10,944 bases of DNA from Bacillota bacterium (GTDB taxonomy: Bacteria > Bacillota > Clostridia > Acetivibrionales > DTU013): positions 1-10,944 of the forward strand of contig JAEXNT010000075.1 in the NCBI GenBank assembly GCA_023439545.1, in the 5' to 3' direction. Of the stretch, positions 1 to 7,334 are shown piece after piece. The translations under genes and the position numbers were made by a program. A model generated the notes under the pieces. The model made no database searches. It was given only the letters and a program-made list of their open reading frames with translations, and was not told the DNA's origin. Positions within the stretch are counted from its first letter, which is position 1, and the number at the start of each line of letters is the position of its first letter.

Positions 1-46
1 TCTCTAATTCTAAAAAAGGATCTAATAGCTTTAATATTTCTTCCAA
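1..46 (-). CDS. Partial ORF of unknown function leaving the window, possibly a transposase
   Basis: Only 15 codons are visible, reading MEEILKLLDPFLELE from a TTG start at 46. The start is chosen because AAGGGGG (61-55) sits 8 nt upstream. An in-frame ATG at 64 has no ribosome binding site before it. The visible residues are a hydrophobic, acidic helix and identify no family. Its position beside the presumed element end suggests a mobile-element protein, but this is inference. Confidence 0.45.
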   Translation of the reverse strand, partial: MEEILKLLDPFLELE

Positions 47-80
47 ACGATCAACCCCCTTCATCTTTTGTGACAGTTCC

Positions 81-109
81 ATTATATCACAAATTGGGAT
101 TGTTTTCAA
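81..109 (-). promoter_or_regulatory. Sigma-A type promoter for the leftmost partial gene
   Basis: On the minus strand a -35 box TTGAAA (109-104) and a perfect -10 box TATAAT (86-81) are separated by exactly 17 bp. It lies 35 bp before the TTG start at 46 and is the best vegetative promoter in the window. Confidence 0.75.
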
Positions 110-160
110 CTAACTCTGGAAAGAACCAGTATTAAGCAAATCCTGCAATTTCTCCTGCAA

Positions 161-835
161 TTAGGGACATCTCATTATCCCGAAACCGCCGAGCAACGCT
201 TCGCCCAGCTCTTCTACCGTCGCTACGATCACATCTGCTCCGGCCTCGCGCAGTTCGTCGTAACCGCCATAACCGAATAATACGCCGATGCATCCGATAC
301 CGGCCTCTTTCGCTCCGAGTACATCGTGCTTCCTGTCCCCGACCATTACCGTACTATCAGCACTCAAGCCCGCCGTTTCCATAGCATACCGGATGACTTC
401 GCTTTTTTTGCCCCTTGTGCCATCCAGTTCGCACCCGCAGGTCAGTTCGAAATATTTCATTATATCGAAGTGCTCAAGTATGACGTCTGCGAATATCTTC
501 GGTTTGGATGTGGCAAGGATCAGCCTCAACCCGCTGTTCTTCAGCTTTTCCAGCATTTCCTTCATACCCGGGTAAAGCTTGTTTTCGTAAATTCCCTTAT
601 CACTGAAATACTCCCTGTACTTTGCGACACCGGTCAAAGCCTGCTCCTCGCTGAAACCGTAATACTCCATAAAGGAGTCCTTGAGAGGAGGGCCGATGAA
701 TTTTAAGAGCCCGCCGAGATCTTCTGTATGTATGCTGAAGGACTCCAGCGCGTAAGCAACTGATTTCGCGATACCCAAAGCAGGATCGGTCAAGGTTCCG
801 TCAAGATCGAACAAGACAACTTTAATATTTGGCAT
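161..835 (-). CDS. HAD-superfamily phosphatase, phosphoglycolate phosphatase-like
   Basis: A 224-residue hydrolase of the haloacid dehalogenase superfamily, predicted to remove phosphate from a small metabolite in the cytoplasm through an aspartyl-phosphate intermediate. Motif I is FDLDGT (nucleophile Asp10, acid/base Asp12). Motif II is ATSKP with Ser110. A lysine at 143-144 can serve as motif III. Motif IV is GDRKHD with Asp167 and Asp171. Residues about 18-85 form the small helical C1 cap. This matches the Gph/PpaX-like subgroup, but the substrate cannot be read from sequence. The ATG at 835 is preceded by AGGAG at a 6-nt spacing. The last codons and TAA coincide with the TGTCCC edge of the presumed element, so the C-terminal GGFGIMRCP may not be the ancestral end. 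All catalytic motifs are intact. Confidence 0.88.
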   Translation of the reverse strand: MPNIKVVLFDLDGTLTDPALGIAKSVAYALESFSIHTEDLGGLLKFIGPPLKDSFMEYYGFSEEQALTGVAKYREYFSDKGIYENKLYPGMKEMLEKLKNSGLRLILATSKPKIFADVILEHFDIMKYFELTCGCELDGTRGKKSEVIRYAMETAGLSADSTVMVGDRKHDVLGAKEAGIGCIGVLFGYGGYDELREAGADVIVATVEELGEALLGGFGIMRCP

Positions 836-866
836 TTGGTTCTCCTATCTTTAATGTCTACCTTTT

Positions 867-894
867 ATTCTATCACAATATACGGACAAGCAAA
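867..894 (-). promoter_or_regulatory. Possible extended -10 promoter for the HAD phosphatase
   Basis: On the minus strand TAGAAT (872-867) is preceded by TGA, giving an extended -10 element. A poor -35 match, TTTGCT (894-889), lies 16 bp upstream. The position, about 30 bp before the ATG at 835, suits the phosphatase gene. Confidence 0.4.
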
Positions 895-924
895 TAAATA
901 AGACTTTGCATAAACCGTATTTCC

Positions 925-953
925 TTGTCAGTATTTTCATTAGCAGATATATA
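925..953 (+). promoter_or_regulatory. Sigma-A type promoter for the FapA-GAF gene pair
   Basis: TTGTCA (925-930) and TATATA (948-953) are separated by 17 bp. No better promoter is seen before the FapA gene. A promoter here would give a leader of roughly 115 nt that contains the two small hairpins listed next. Confidence 0.5.
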
Positions 954-977
954 TGAATTTTCGAAATTTTTACAAAG

Positions 978-993
978 GCAGGTCATTACTTGC
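978..993 (+). promoter_or_regulatory. Small hairpin or dyad in the FapA-gene leader
   Basis: GCAGGT, a four-base CATT loop and ACTTGC can form a 6-bp stem with one G-U pair. It may be an RNA hairpin or a protein-binding dyad. It is too short to assign. Confidence 0.3.
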
Positions 994-1035
994 AGGATAG
1001 TTAAATAATATGTCGAATAATTTCATTAGGATACT

Positions 1036-1056
1036 GCCGGTGATTCGACAACCGGT
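1036..1056 (+). promoter_or_regulatory. Hairpin just upstream of the FapA ribosome binding site
   Basis: GCCGGT (1036-1041) pairs with ACCGGT (1051-1056) around a 9-nt loop, with one G-U pair. It ends 9 nt before the GGAG that serves the start at 1076, so it could affect translation. It matches no riboswitch I recognise; in particular I do not see the conserved core of a cyclic-di-GMP-I riboswitch. Confidence 0.35.
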
Positions 1057-1075
1057 ATAAGTCATGGAGATTTTC

Positions 1076-2656
1076 ATGGACATAATATCGAATCAGTATT
1101 TAAAAGTAACGGAAAAGGATGATGGCCTGTTCCTCGAGACATATAAAAAAGGTTATCCTATACAGGATTTCATAAAATTTGTCTCCGATAATCCTGAGAT
1201 TAAGATATTGAGCTTTACAGCCATACGAAATTCTCTATTGAATGCTCCGCAGCCTATTTTAAAGTTCGGCGAAATTAAAAGCAGGATATCCGTCAGCACA
1301 TCGGATAACGACATGAAAGCATATGTGATGCTGCATATCAACGAAAGCGAGTTGAAGGAAAGCAACCAGAGCGATCTTGTTCGTGAGATCCTGCTGAAGC
1401 TGAGGAAAAGCGGCGTCATATTCGGGATAAAGACCGACGCCATTTTCAACAAGCTTGTTACAGGAGAACAGATACTTATTGCGGAGGGGATCCCTCCTAT
1501 TAACGGCACGGACTCTGTGATCAGGATGTATGAGCTTAAAGAACCGAAGCCCGAAATAAAAGATGACGGCAAAGCGGATTTTTACGAGCTCAATCTTATA
1601 AATAAAGTGAACGAAGGCACATGGCTCGGGGATCGCACTGAACCAACGGAAGGCGTATCCGGAAAAAACGTAAAGGGCGAAATAGTCAAGCCGATCCCGG
1701 GTAAACGTTTTCCGATGTTCTACGATCCTGAGACGGTAAGAGAAGCTTTTGAGAATAATGTAACGACGCTGTATTCAAAGATCAATGGAGCAGTTCATTA
1801 CAAGGGCGACAAGATAAGCGTCTCAAATTATCTGGAAATAACGCAGGATGTAGGGTTCAATACAGGCAACATAGATTTCGACGGTTTTCTGACTGTGAAA
1901 GGAGCTATCGCCGATAATTTCTCAGTTGCGGCCAAGAACGACGTCGAGATCCTGGGAGAATTCGGAGTCGGAAGCGTAAAGGAAATTCTCAGCCGGAACG
2001 GAAACGTCTGCATCAAAGGCGGCATAGCCGGTAAGAACAAAGCGACGGTCAAATCCACCAAGGATATATATACGAAATTCGTATCGGACGCTACCATCGA
2101 GTGCAGCGGCAGCGTCTATATAGGTTATTACTGTATGAACAGCAATATAAAGGCCAAGCAGGTGATAATTGAATCGAACAAGGGCAAGATCATCGGCGGA
2201 GTGATCGAGGCGGAGCAAAAAGTCGAAGCCGCATATGTCGGGAACACAGGCGAAAAACGCACGCAGATAATCGTCGGGGGCTTCAACAGGAACGCGGTCA
2301 AGACCGATATCGAAAAGCTGCAGATCAAGCTTGAAGAAGCTAAAAGCGGCCTAACCAAGGCAAAACAGCTCTATGCAATATTTTCTCAGGGGCTTGAAGC
2401 CGATCCATCGCAGTTCAGGGAATCAGCAGCAGCAAAAGAACGGTATTTCGAGGCGAAAGACAAGGTCAGGCTTCTTGAACTTGAAATAAAGGCGCTCCTG
2501 AAATGCTTCAAGGTCAAGGGAGAAGGCGAAGTGAACATTACAAAAAAAGTATACCCGAATACAATGATTGAAATAAAAGGAGTAATAGAAGAAATCAGGC
2601 AGGAAGCATACGGCAACTGTTTTGTAATCCTCGACAATGAAATCAGAAAGATATGA
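1076..2656 (+). CDS. FapA-family (DUF342) beta-helix protein
   Basis: A 526-residue soluble protein of the FapA/DUF342 family. Family members are named flagellar assembly protein A, but many lie away from flagellar genes, as here, and the biochemical role is unclear. The N-terminal part (about 1-150) is a mixed alpha/beta region. Residues about 165-400 carry the DUF342 core, including GTWLGDRTEPTEGVSGKNVKG, followed by short strands rich in G, V, I and N of a right-handed beta-helix type (for example VKGAIADNFSVAAKNDVEILG). Residues about 405-475 are a charged coiled coil, and a short beta tail ends the protein. The start at 1076 is chosen because GGAG lies 6 nt upstream; the in-frame ATG at 1064 has no such site. 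It precedes the GAF gene by 39 bp, so the two are probably co-transcribed. No signal peptide or membrane segment is seen. Confidence 0.85.
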   Translation: MDIISNQYLKVTEKDDGLFLETYKKGYPIQDFIKFVSDNPEIKILSFTAIRNSLLNAPQPILKFGEIKSRISVSTSDNDMKAYVMLHINESELKESNQSDLVREILLKLRKSGVIFGIKTDAIFNKLVTGEQILIAEGIPPINGTDSVIRMYELKEPKPEIKDDGKADFYELNLINKVNEGTWLGDRTEPTEGVSGKNVKGEIVKPIPGKRFPMFYDPETVREAFENNVTTLYSKINGAVHYKGDKISVSNYLEITQDVGFNTGNIDFDGFLTVKGAIADNFSVAAKNDVEILGEFGVGSVKEILSRNGNVCIKGGIAGKNKATVKSTKDIYTKFVSDATIECSGSVYIGYYCMNSNIKAKQVIIESNKGKIIGGVIEAEQKVEAAYVGNTGEKRTQIIVGGFNRNAVKTDIEKLQIKLEEAKSGLTKAKQLYAIFSQGLEADPSQFRESAAAKERYFEAKDKVRLLELEIKALLKCFKVKGEGEVNITKKVYPNTMIEIKGVIEEIRQEAYGNCFVILDNEIRKI

Positions 2657-2695
2657 AGAACTATACATTTCGAGAGTGATATCAGGGGGAACACG

Positions 2696-4663
2696 ATGGA
2701 ATACAATGTGATACTTAAGCAGGTCGAAGAGCAGAAAAGGGAAAAATCGATAGCAGGAAAAATGTTCAGATACTCCGGATTGATACTGGCTGTGGATTTT
2801 TTCTCGCAGAAGCTGAATTCTCAGCAGATCATGGCTTCCGCCTTCGATTTTGTAAATGAACTGCTTACCCTTGAAAGATCGTCCATGTTTCATGCCAAAA
2901 ACGGCCGTTACGAACTCGAAAGAGAAAAAGGCCGGCCTTCGGGTATAAAATATATAGACGGCAATGAAGCGCTGGATAATCTGGCAGTATTCCACGGCAG
3001 TATTCTTTCCGGTACGGAGAATATACTTCGTTATTTCAGTGAGGAGCTGGTTTCTTCATACCACATCGAAATAGTGATGCCCGTTTTTTCCGACAAGGAA
3101 CTTGAAGGCTTTATGCTCATACCTGAAAAAGAAACAGGGCCCTTCGACGACAATGACTTTATAATATGCGAAGTCCTGATGAAGCTTATCAACAGCTCGC
3201 TTATGAATTACAGGGCATTCAACGAGCTACAGTCCACCAATGTGAGCCTTGATGAAAAAATATTCAATCTTTTTGCGATAAATCAATCATCTAAAGTATT
3301 GTTGAGCGAACTCAGCCTCGATGTTTTGTACCGCCTGTCCACCGATATTTTTTCGGAGCTTACCCAAAGCTCGACTACAGGGTTTATACTCTATGATGAG
3401 AAGAGCGAAAGATATGTTCTGAAATCGAGCCGCTTTATTTACGACTGTCTCAAAGCCGTAAATATTGAGCTGGAAATGAGAAAACCGGCTGTTATAGAGC
3501 CGAACCGCACTATAATCGACATGTCGGAGGAAAGGGACAGGATATATTTCAACAGTATTTTCATTGATGGCGTCGGAATGCTTGACGAACTGGCGCCGCG
3601 GTATCTCGTACTTCTCGAAAAGGAAGGCTCGATCCTCGGGTTCGTCACACTCGGCGCGACTGTAACGGGCGCCGACTATAAGCAAAGCATCTTTGAACTT
3701 ATCGAAAGCCTGGCTTCCTCTACTTATATATCCATTTCAAATGCGAAACACTTCAAGCTTGTCAACGAACAGAAAGCCCTTATACAGGAAAAACTGGACA
3801 GGCTGATCTCCCTTAACAACCTGACAAAGAATATCAATTGCTCAAATGATATGCAGACACTTGCTGAAATAGCCGTAAATACGCTCAGGATATCCTTTAA
3901 TGCGCACAAATGCCTGATAGCGCTTTATGACAAGGCTGAAAACGCCTTCTGTATAACAAACAGCTGCGGCTTGAGCCTGAAATCGGATGTCATAAAACCG
4001 GGACCGGGCTGGAGCAGGGTGATGAAAGGCAGGACTGTCTCCGTATTTCAGGCAGATGATCTTAAGAGTTATTTCGGAGTAGATTTTGCAGAAAATTACA
4101 GTGACGTTTCCGCTGCATTGATAGTACCCGTGTACCTTGACAAATCCGATATCGAGATACTTGGAATAATAACGGTATTCGAATTCTCGGGCAGCATAAT
4201 AAGCGATGAGGAAAACGTCCTGACCATGGAAACGGTTGCAGGCCATATAGCTCCCATAATATATAACCTCAGGGTCATAGAGGAGCAAAAAAAGCTGCTC
4301 TTGCCCAATTACTCCGAGATATTCAGGAACGACCTGAAAAAAGAGATCGGACAGGCCGAGTTGCTCGGCTTGGACCTCTGTGTCATGAAAGTTTTCAATG
4401 CGGAGGAATTCCAGCTCAGGGCGGTCGTAACTGAAGACACCGAAGCCGATCCGACCGGAGAAACGCCCGATATGGCTGATATGCTTAAAATGCACTTTAC
4501 GAAGGTATATCCGGTATCATACAATACAGCCTATATCATATCGAACGAAAAGGCCGATGATCTTATGGACAAAGTGGCAGGCATTCCCGGAATCCGCGGC
4601 ATGTCGGTAAAGGTAAAGGCCTTTGGGCAGGACTTCACCGCTTACGAGGAGTTCTCCTGCTGA
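2696..4663 (+). CDS. Large multi-GAF sensory protein with a degenerate GGDEF-like tail
   Basis: A 655-residue cytoplasmic protein without membrane segments. Three successive GAF-like modules are apparent: a weak one at about 30-170, a second at about 195-350 (with ILGFVTLG near its end), and the clearest at about 375-525, which follows a coiled coil (QKALIQEKLDRLISLNNLTKNI) and contains SAALIVPVYLDKSDIEILGIITVFE. GAF domains bind small ligands or relay signals. The last 115 residues begin like a GGDEF domain (FRNDLKKEIGQAELLGLDLCVM) but have no GG(D/E)EF signature, so any cyclase activity is very unlikely. This reading of the tail is inference. A ribosome binding site (AGGGGG, 6 nt before the ATG) lies in the 39-bp gap after the FapA gene, which suggests that the two act together. 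The ligand and output partner are unknown. Confidence 0.78.
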   Translation: MEYNVILKQVEEQKREKSIAGKMFRYSGLILAVDFFSQKLNSQQIMASAFDFVNELLTLERSSMFHAKNGRYELEREKGRPSGIKYIDGNEALDNLAVFHGSILSGTENILRYFSEELVSSYHIEIVMPVFSDKELEGFMLIPEKETGPFDDNDFIICEVLMKLINSSLMNYRAFNELQSTNVSLDEKIFNLFAINQSSKVLLSELSLDVLYRLSTDIFSELTQSSTTGFILYDEKSERYVLKSSRFIYDCLKAVNIELEMRKPAVIEPNRTIIDMSEERDRIYFNSIFIDGVGMLDELAPRYLVLLEKEGSILGFVTLGATVTGADYKQSIFELIESLASSTYISISNAKHFKLVNEQKALIQEKLDRLISLNNLTKNINCSNDMQTLAEIAVNTLRISFNAHKCLIALYDKAENAFCITNSCGLSLKSDVIKPGPGWSRVMKGRTVSVFQADDLKSYFGVDFAENYSDVSAALIVPVYLDKSDIEILGIITVFEFSGSIISDEENVLTMETVAGHIAPIIYNLRVIEEQKKLLLPNYSEIFRNDLKKEIGQAELLGLDLCVMKVFNAEEFQLRAVVTEDTEADPTGETPDMADMLKMHFTKVYPVSYNTAYIISNEKADDLMDKVAGIPGIRGMSVKVKAFGQDFTAYEEFSC

Positions 4664-4705
4664 TGCAGGCTTTTCATCCTGTCTGGCAGAACGATCCTTA
4701 TACCT

Positions 4706-5509
4706 TTATTCTTTCGTTTTTTCGATCATAGCCCTGATCCGTAAAGCGGCGGTATAGGCTCTCCTTAAGAATTCTTCCGGTGTTTCCCGACCGCGAAGGC
4801 TTGAGAATTCACTTGTCACCTCAAAGGTCAGAGCGTCGGTATACCCTGCTGCTTTAAGCTTTCCGGCCACCGACGGCCAGTCTATTTTACCTTCTCCCGG
4901 GACAAGATGCTGGTCGTCCGAACCGTCATTATCATGGAGATGCAGCATCATCAGCCTTGAGCCGTATTGCGGAAGAAAATCCTCGCCCTTGGTATAGCAG
5001 TTTTCGTGACCCGAATCGTAACAGAACCCAAGCCTTGAGGAATCGATGCCCGATAACAGAAAATTAAGGTACTCGGGCTTTCTCAAATTCTCAAGCGCAA
5101 TATTCACGTTCCTTTTCTCCGCCTGTTCCACTAGCATTTTGACCCTGTCCATCCCCTTCCGGGTCATTGGAGGCGGTTCATAGCCCCTCGTTATATGCAT
5201 GACTGCCGTTGGGATGCCATGTGCAACACAATCGTTTATAGCTTTTGAATATACCTTCATCAGCTCTTCCGTTCCAAGGCTGTCCGTCCATAATTCGTTG
5301 GCTTCTGAAAACGGCAGATGCACGTTTTCAAGCGCAAGCCCCTGCCCTCTCGCGATATCCGGATGCCGATCCTTCGGACCGTCCGTATCGGCGTATTCAT
5401 CCCCCCACCATAAAAACGTGGAATCGAAGCCCGCCAGCTTCATCAGCCGAAACCTCTCCTCCAATGGGATATTGAAACCAAACCATGAATATACTCCCAA
5501 CCGTCTCAA
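4706..5509 (-). CDS. Sugar-phosphate isomerase/epimerase-like TIM barrel protein
   Basis: A 267-residue protein of the xylose isomerase-like TIM barrel superfamily (the AP endonuclease family 2 fold). Likely metal and catalytic residues lie at the expected strand ends: Glu140 in IALEN, Asp165 and His168 in CYDSGHE, His190, His192 and Asp193 in LHLHDND, and Glu230 in TFEV. The EGKIDW segment near 206-211 is also typical of the family. Members isomerise or epimerise sugars or cyclitols, or cut DNA at abasic sites; this length and these motifs favour the sugar-type group, but the substrate is unknown. The start is a TTG at 5509 with AAGGAGG 7 nt upstream. It overlaps the stop of the preceding gene as TTGA, so translation is probably coupled. 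It is the last gene of the minus-strand cluster. Confidence 0.85.
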   Translation of the reverse strand: MRRLGVYSWFGFNIPLEERFRLMKLAGFDSTFLWWGDEYADTDGPKDRHPDIARGQGLALENVHLPFSEANELWTDSLGTEELMKVYSKAINDCVAHGIPTAVMHITRGYEPPPMTRKGMDRVKMLVEQAEKRNVNIALENLRKPEYLNFLLSGIDSSRLGFCYDSGHENCYTKGEDFLPQYGSRLMMLHLHDNDGSDDQHLVPGEGKIDWPSVAGKLKAAGYTDALTFEVTSEFSSLRGRETPEEFLRRAYTAALRIRAMIEKTKE

Positions 5510-6621
5510 TTCCAGACCTCCTTCCCGAAAATTTTATCAATGAACTTCAGGAATGCGATGATATCCGAAGCGGTATCGTCGTTCACAGCAGTCCATATGT
5601 AAGTAAAGCCGGGATAAAGCTGACAGAGGTTAACGCTGCCCTTATGGTCGACAGTTACGAATTGCTTCCTGCGGATCCCGGTTTTGTCCGTCTGCGTGCA
5701 GTAGCCGCAGCCGTCGCATTTCTTTGTCTTGCATATAACAAACTCCTTAAGCCTGTCATCCATTTCGTCAAAACGGGCAAGAAGCTCCTTATACCTGGGG
5801 ACTCTCAACCCGAAGAAAACCTGGTTTCTTTTCGAGAAATCAAACCATATCGAAAGGCCGCCATGTTCCCTCTCAGCCCAGGAGGCTTTCAGGGGTTCAT
5901 CCTTTTTACCGTAGTTCTTGACCCAGTCCAGCGATATCTCATTCTCCCTGCTGTTCTCCCTGCAGTCCACTCTTAAATAGCCGTTTGCCTCAAAATAGCC
6001 GCGCAGCTTTATCAACGGCGATTTATCATTTAAAAGGTTCAAATAGATATCGGTTGGGTAGGAATGCTCCGGATCGAACATGCAATGTGAAAAATACATT
6101 ACGGGATCTTTCTTGCCGGCAGACGTTTCAGACAGCAGCTTCCATGCCGGGAAAAGTTCGGGATGCTCATCGCAGCTTAAAGCGAATCCTTCTTCGCTTT
6201 TTGAGCAAGTCAGGCCAAAGCTTTCAAGCCTCTTTTGTACGTTGGCTGTCAATTTAACCTTGTCCGGTGTGACTAGAAGCGTATTTCCCTTTATGCTCCC
6301 CTGCTCGCCTATTTGTATAAGCAGCATCAGGAATTCATTGATCTTTTTCTGATAGTTTCTCATTTCGACGACAAGCTTGGGCTTGGTTTTCTGGAGCGCC
6401 CAGTCCTCGTAAAAATCGTCCTGCTGAAACGAAAGCGCCAGCAGGGACGGATCCACATAAAGCTTTTGAAGCATGTTTTCAATAAAACCGTACATTTCAA
6501 GCTGTGAATGCTCCGACGCCCTATCCGACTTCACGGGGACAAATCCCGGAAAGGTTCCCGCATAACTGTAAATAACCCTCTGTGCCAGGCTTTCGAAATT
6601 CTTACCGACCCTGTTTTCCAT
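5506..6621 (-). CDS. Uncharacterised protein with a C-terminal four-cysteine cluster
   Basis: A 371-residue protein that I cannot assign to a named family. It is probably cytoplasmic, mixed alpha/beta, with many Trp, Tyr and Phe residues and no membrane segment or signal peptide. Its clearest feature is a C-terminal metal-site-like motif, C297-x4-C302-x2-C305-x2-C308 (CKTKKCDGCGYC), followed by a basic segment and a further Cys333. Such a cluster could bind zinc or an iron-sulfur centre. The ATG at 6621 is chosen because AGGAGG lies 8 nt upstream; the ATG at 6648 lacks a comparable site. The last codons of this gene (AAG GAG GTC TGG AAT TGA) also form the ribosome binding site of the next gene, whose TTG start overlaps the stop. 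Nothing seen supports a specific activity. Confidence 0.75.
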   Translation of the reverse strand: MENRVGKNFESLAQRVIYSYAGTFPGFVPVKSDRASEHSQLEMYGFIENMLQKLYVDPSLLALSFQQDDFYEDWALQKTKPKLVVEMRNYQKKINEFLMLLIQIGEQGSIKGNTLLVTPDKVKLTANVQKRLESFGLTCSKSEEGFALSCDEHPELFPAWKLLSETSAGKKDPVMYFSHCMFDPEHSYPTDIYLNLLNDKSPLIKLRGYFEANGYLRVDCRENSRENEISLDWVKNYGKKDEPLKASWAEREHGGLSIWFDFSKRNQVFFGLRVPRYKELLARFDEMDDRLKEFVICKTKKCDGCGYCTQTDKTGIRRKQFVTVDHKGSVNLCQLYPGFTYIWTAVNDDTASDIIAFLKFIDKIFGKEVWN

Positions 6622-6664
6622 TGAGACCCCTCCTGTAAATTTATGCACTGTGTTTAACTGAAAA

Positions 6665-7192
6665 TTATTCCGTCAGCTTCCTGTAATTCTCCATGAGCTC
6701 GATAAATACCGCCTCGCTCCCTCCGACATCCGGGTGGTACTTTTTCGCCAGCTCACGGAATCTTCTCTTGATATCCTCCGACCCGGCGTCTGCAGAAAGG
6801 CCCATACGGCCGAGTATTTCAGGATCATAGAGCCGTGCGCCTGTTATCCCGTTTTCCGTATAATACTTGTAATAGACATTGAAAAAGAACTCATCAATGA
6901 CGTTCCTGTACTCTTCACGGCTCATCGAGGCGATTTCTCCGAGGGAATACCTTGCTTTCCTTTTCCCAGCGCCGGCAAGGGCAGCCTCCTCCCTGACAGG
7001 CTTATCACTGACTTCGAAGAAGCCGTCCCATATCAGTGGGATACCCGCGGGCCTCTCATGGGATTTGCCCTTGATATTGGCCGCATAGAAGGCGTCTCCG
7101 AAGCGTATTTTCAATTCCAGCTTTTTGAGGTCGCGCAGTTTTCTTTTTATTTCACTCAAATGTTCATGACTCTCATACAAAAAGAACACCAC
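6665..7192 (-). CDS. J-domain (DnaJ-like) protein with a C-terminal J domain
   Basis: A 175-residue protein whose last 50 residues are a J domain: LYDPEILGRMGL (121-132), a basic helix IKRRFRELAKKY (141-152), the HPD motif at 153-155, and a helix ending in ENYRKL. J domains stimulate Hsp70 (DnaK) ATPase. The glycine-rich, zinc-finger and C-terminal regions of true DnaJ are absent, so this is a type III J protein. Its N-terminal 115 residues presumably choose the client and match no domain I recognise. The start is uncertain: GTG at 7192 (or 7189) has only GAAG pressed against it, and the frame stays open upstream to a TGA about 45 bp away, close to the 35-bp repeats. It is followed after 43 bp by the cysteine-cluster gene and is probably in the same transcript. 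Confidence 0.75.
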   Translation of the reverse strand: MVFFLYESHEHLSEIKRKLRDLKKLELKIRFGDAFYAANIKGKSHERPAGIPLIWDGFFEVSDKPVREEAALAGAGKRKARYSLGEIASMSREEYRNVIDEFFFNVYYKYYTENGITGARLYDPEILGRMGLSADAGSEDIKRRFRELAKKYHPDVGGSEAVFIELMENYRKLTE

Positions 7193-7223
7193 CTTCGGCG
7201 AATAGTAGCCTCTGTGGGCAAAC

Positions 7224-7328
7224 AGCCGGTCCGGTCAATCGCACGGCTGCACGCATACTTACGATTCGGTCAATTGCGCAGCTGCCCCCGCCTTTACGAT
7301 TCGGTCAATTGCGCAGCTGCTCCCACCC
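7224..7328. repeat. Three tandem 35-bp repeats between two cluster genes
   Basis: Cores at 7267-7285 and 7302-7320 are identical (CGGTCAATTGCGCAGCTGC), and a diverged copy lies at 7232-7250 (CGGTCAATCGCACGGCTGC), all spaced exactly 35 bp. The repeat between 7259 and 7328 differs at only a few bases. Each good copy contains the palindromes CAATTG and GCAGCTGC. A decayed fourth copy may begin at 7329 and overlap the stop of the upstream gene. There are no unique spacers between copies, so this is not a CRISPR array. Confidence 0.85.
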
Positions 7329-7334
7329 TTACGG

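Larger units (their letters stand above)
1..169 (-). mobile_element. Probable terminal end of an insertion element (partial)
   Basis: This segment is AT-rich and unlike the neighbouring phosphatase gene. Read on the minus strand it begins TGTCCC at 169, then has a 10-bp sequence (TCCTGCAATT on the plus strand) repeated exactly at 141-150 and 153-162, then a near-consensus promoter and the start of an ORF that leaves the window at base 1. A TG-beginning end with short internal repeats, followed by an outward-going gene with its own promoter, is the arrangement of an insertion-sequence terminus. The family cannot be named from 15 codons. The other end and any target duplication are outside the window, so the element is inferred, not proven. 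Confidence 0.42.

Noticed and set aside
954..1063. Cyclic-di-GMP riboswitch before the FapA gene
   Set aside because: I looked because of the GGDEF-like neighbours, but the conserved core and tetraloop receptor are not seen.
2423..2995. 190-codon minus-strand ORF across the FapA-GAF junction
   Set aside because: It crosses two well-supported genes and their ribosome binding site and has atypical composition rich in Phe, Tyr and Cys.
3842..4495. 217-codon minus-strand ORF opposite the GAF gene
   Set aside because: The plus frame has a clear GAF pattern over the same bases; this frame has none.
4664..4705. Terminator between the convergent GAF and isomerase-like genes
   Set aside because: Only a 4-bp stem (CAGG/CCTG) with no following T-run on the plus strand was found; too weak to list.
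5485..5976. 163-codon plus-strand ORF opposite the cysteine-cluster gene
   Set aside because: It lies antisense to a gene with a good ribosome binding site and coupled stop; its translation shows no recognisable domain and it has no ribosome binding site of note.
7224..7328. CRISPR array
   Set aside because: The repeats are directly adjacent with no unique spacers, only three copies, and no cas genes.
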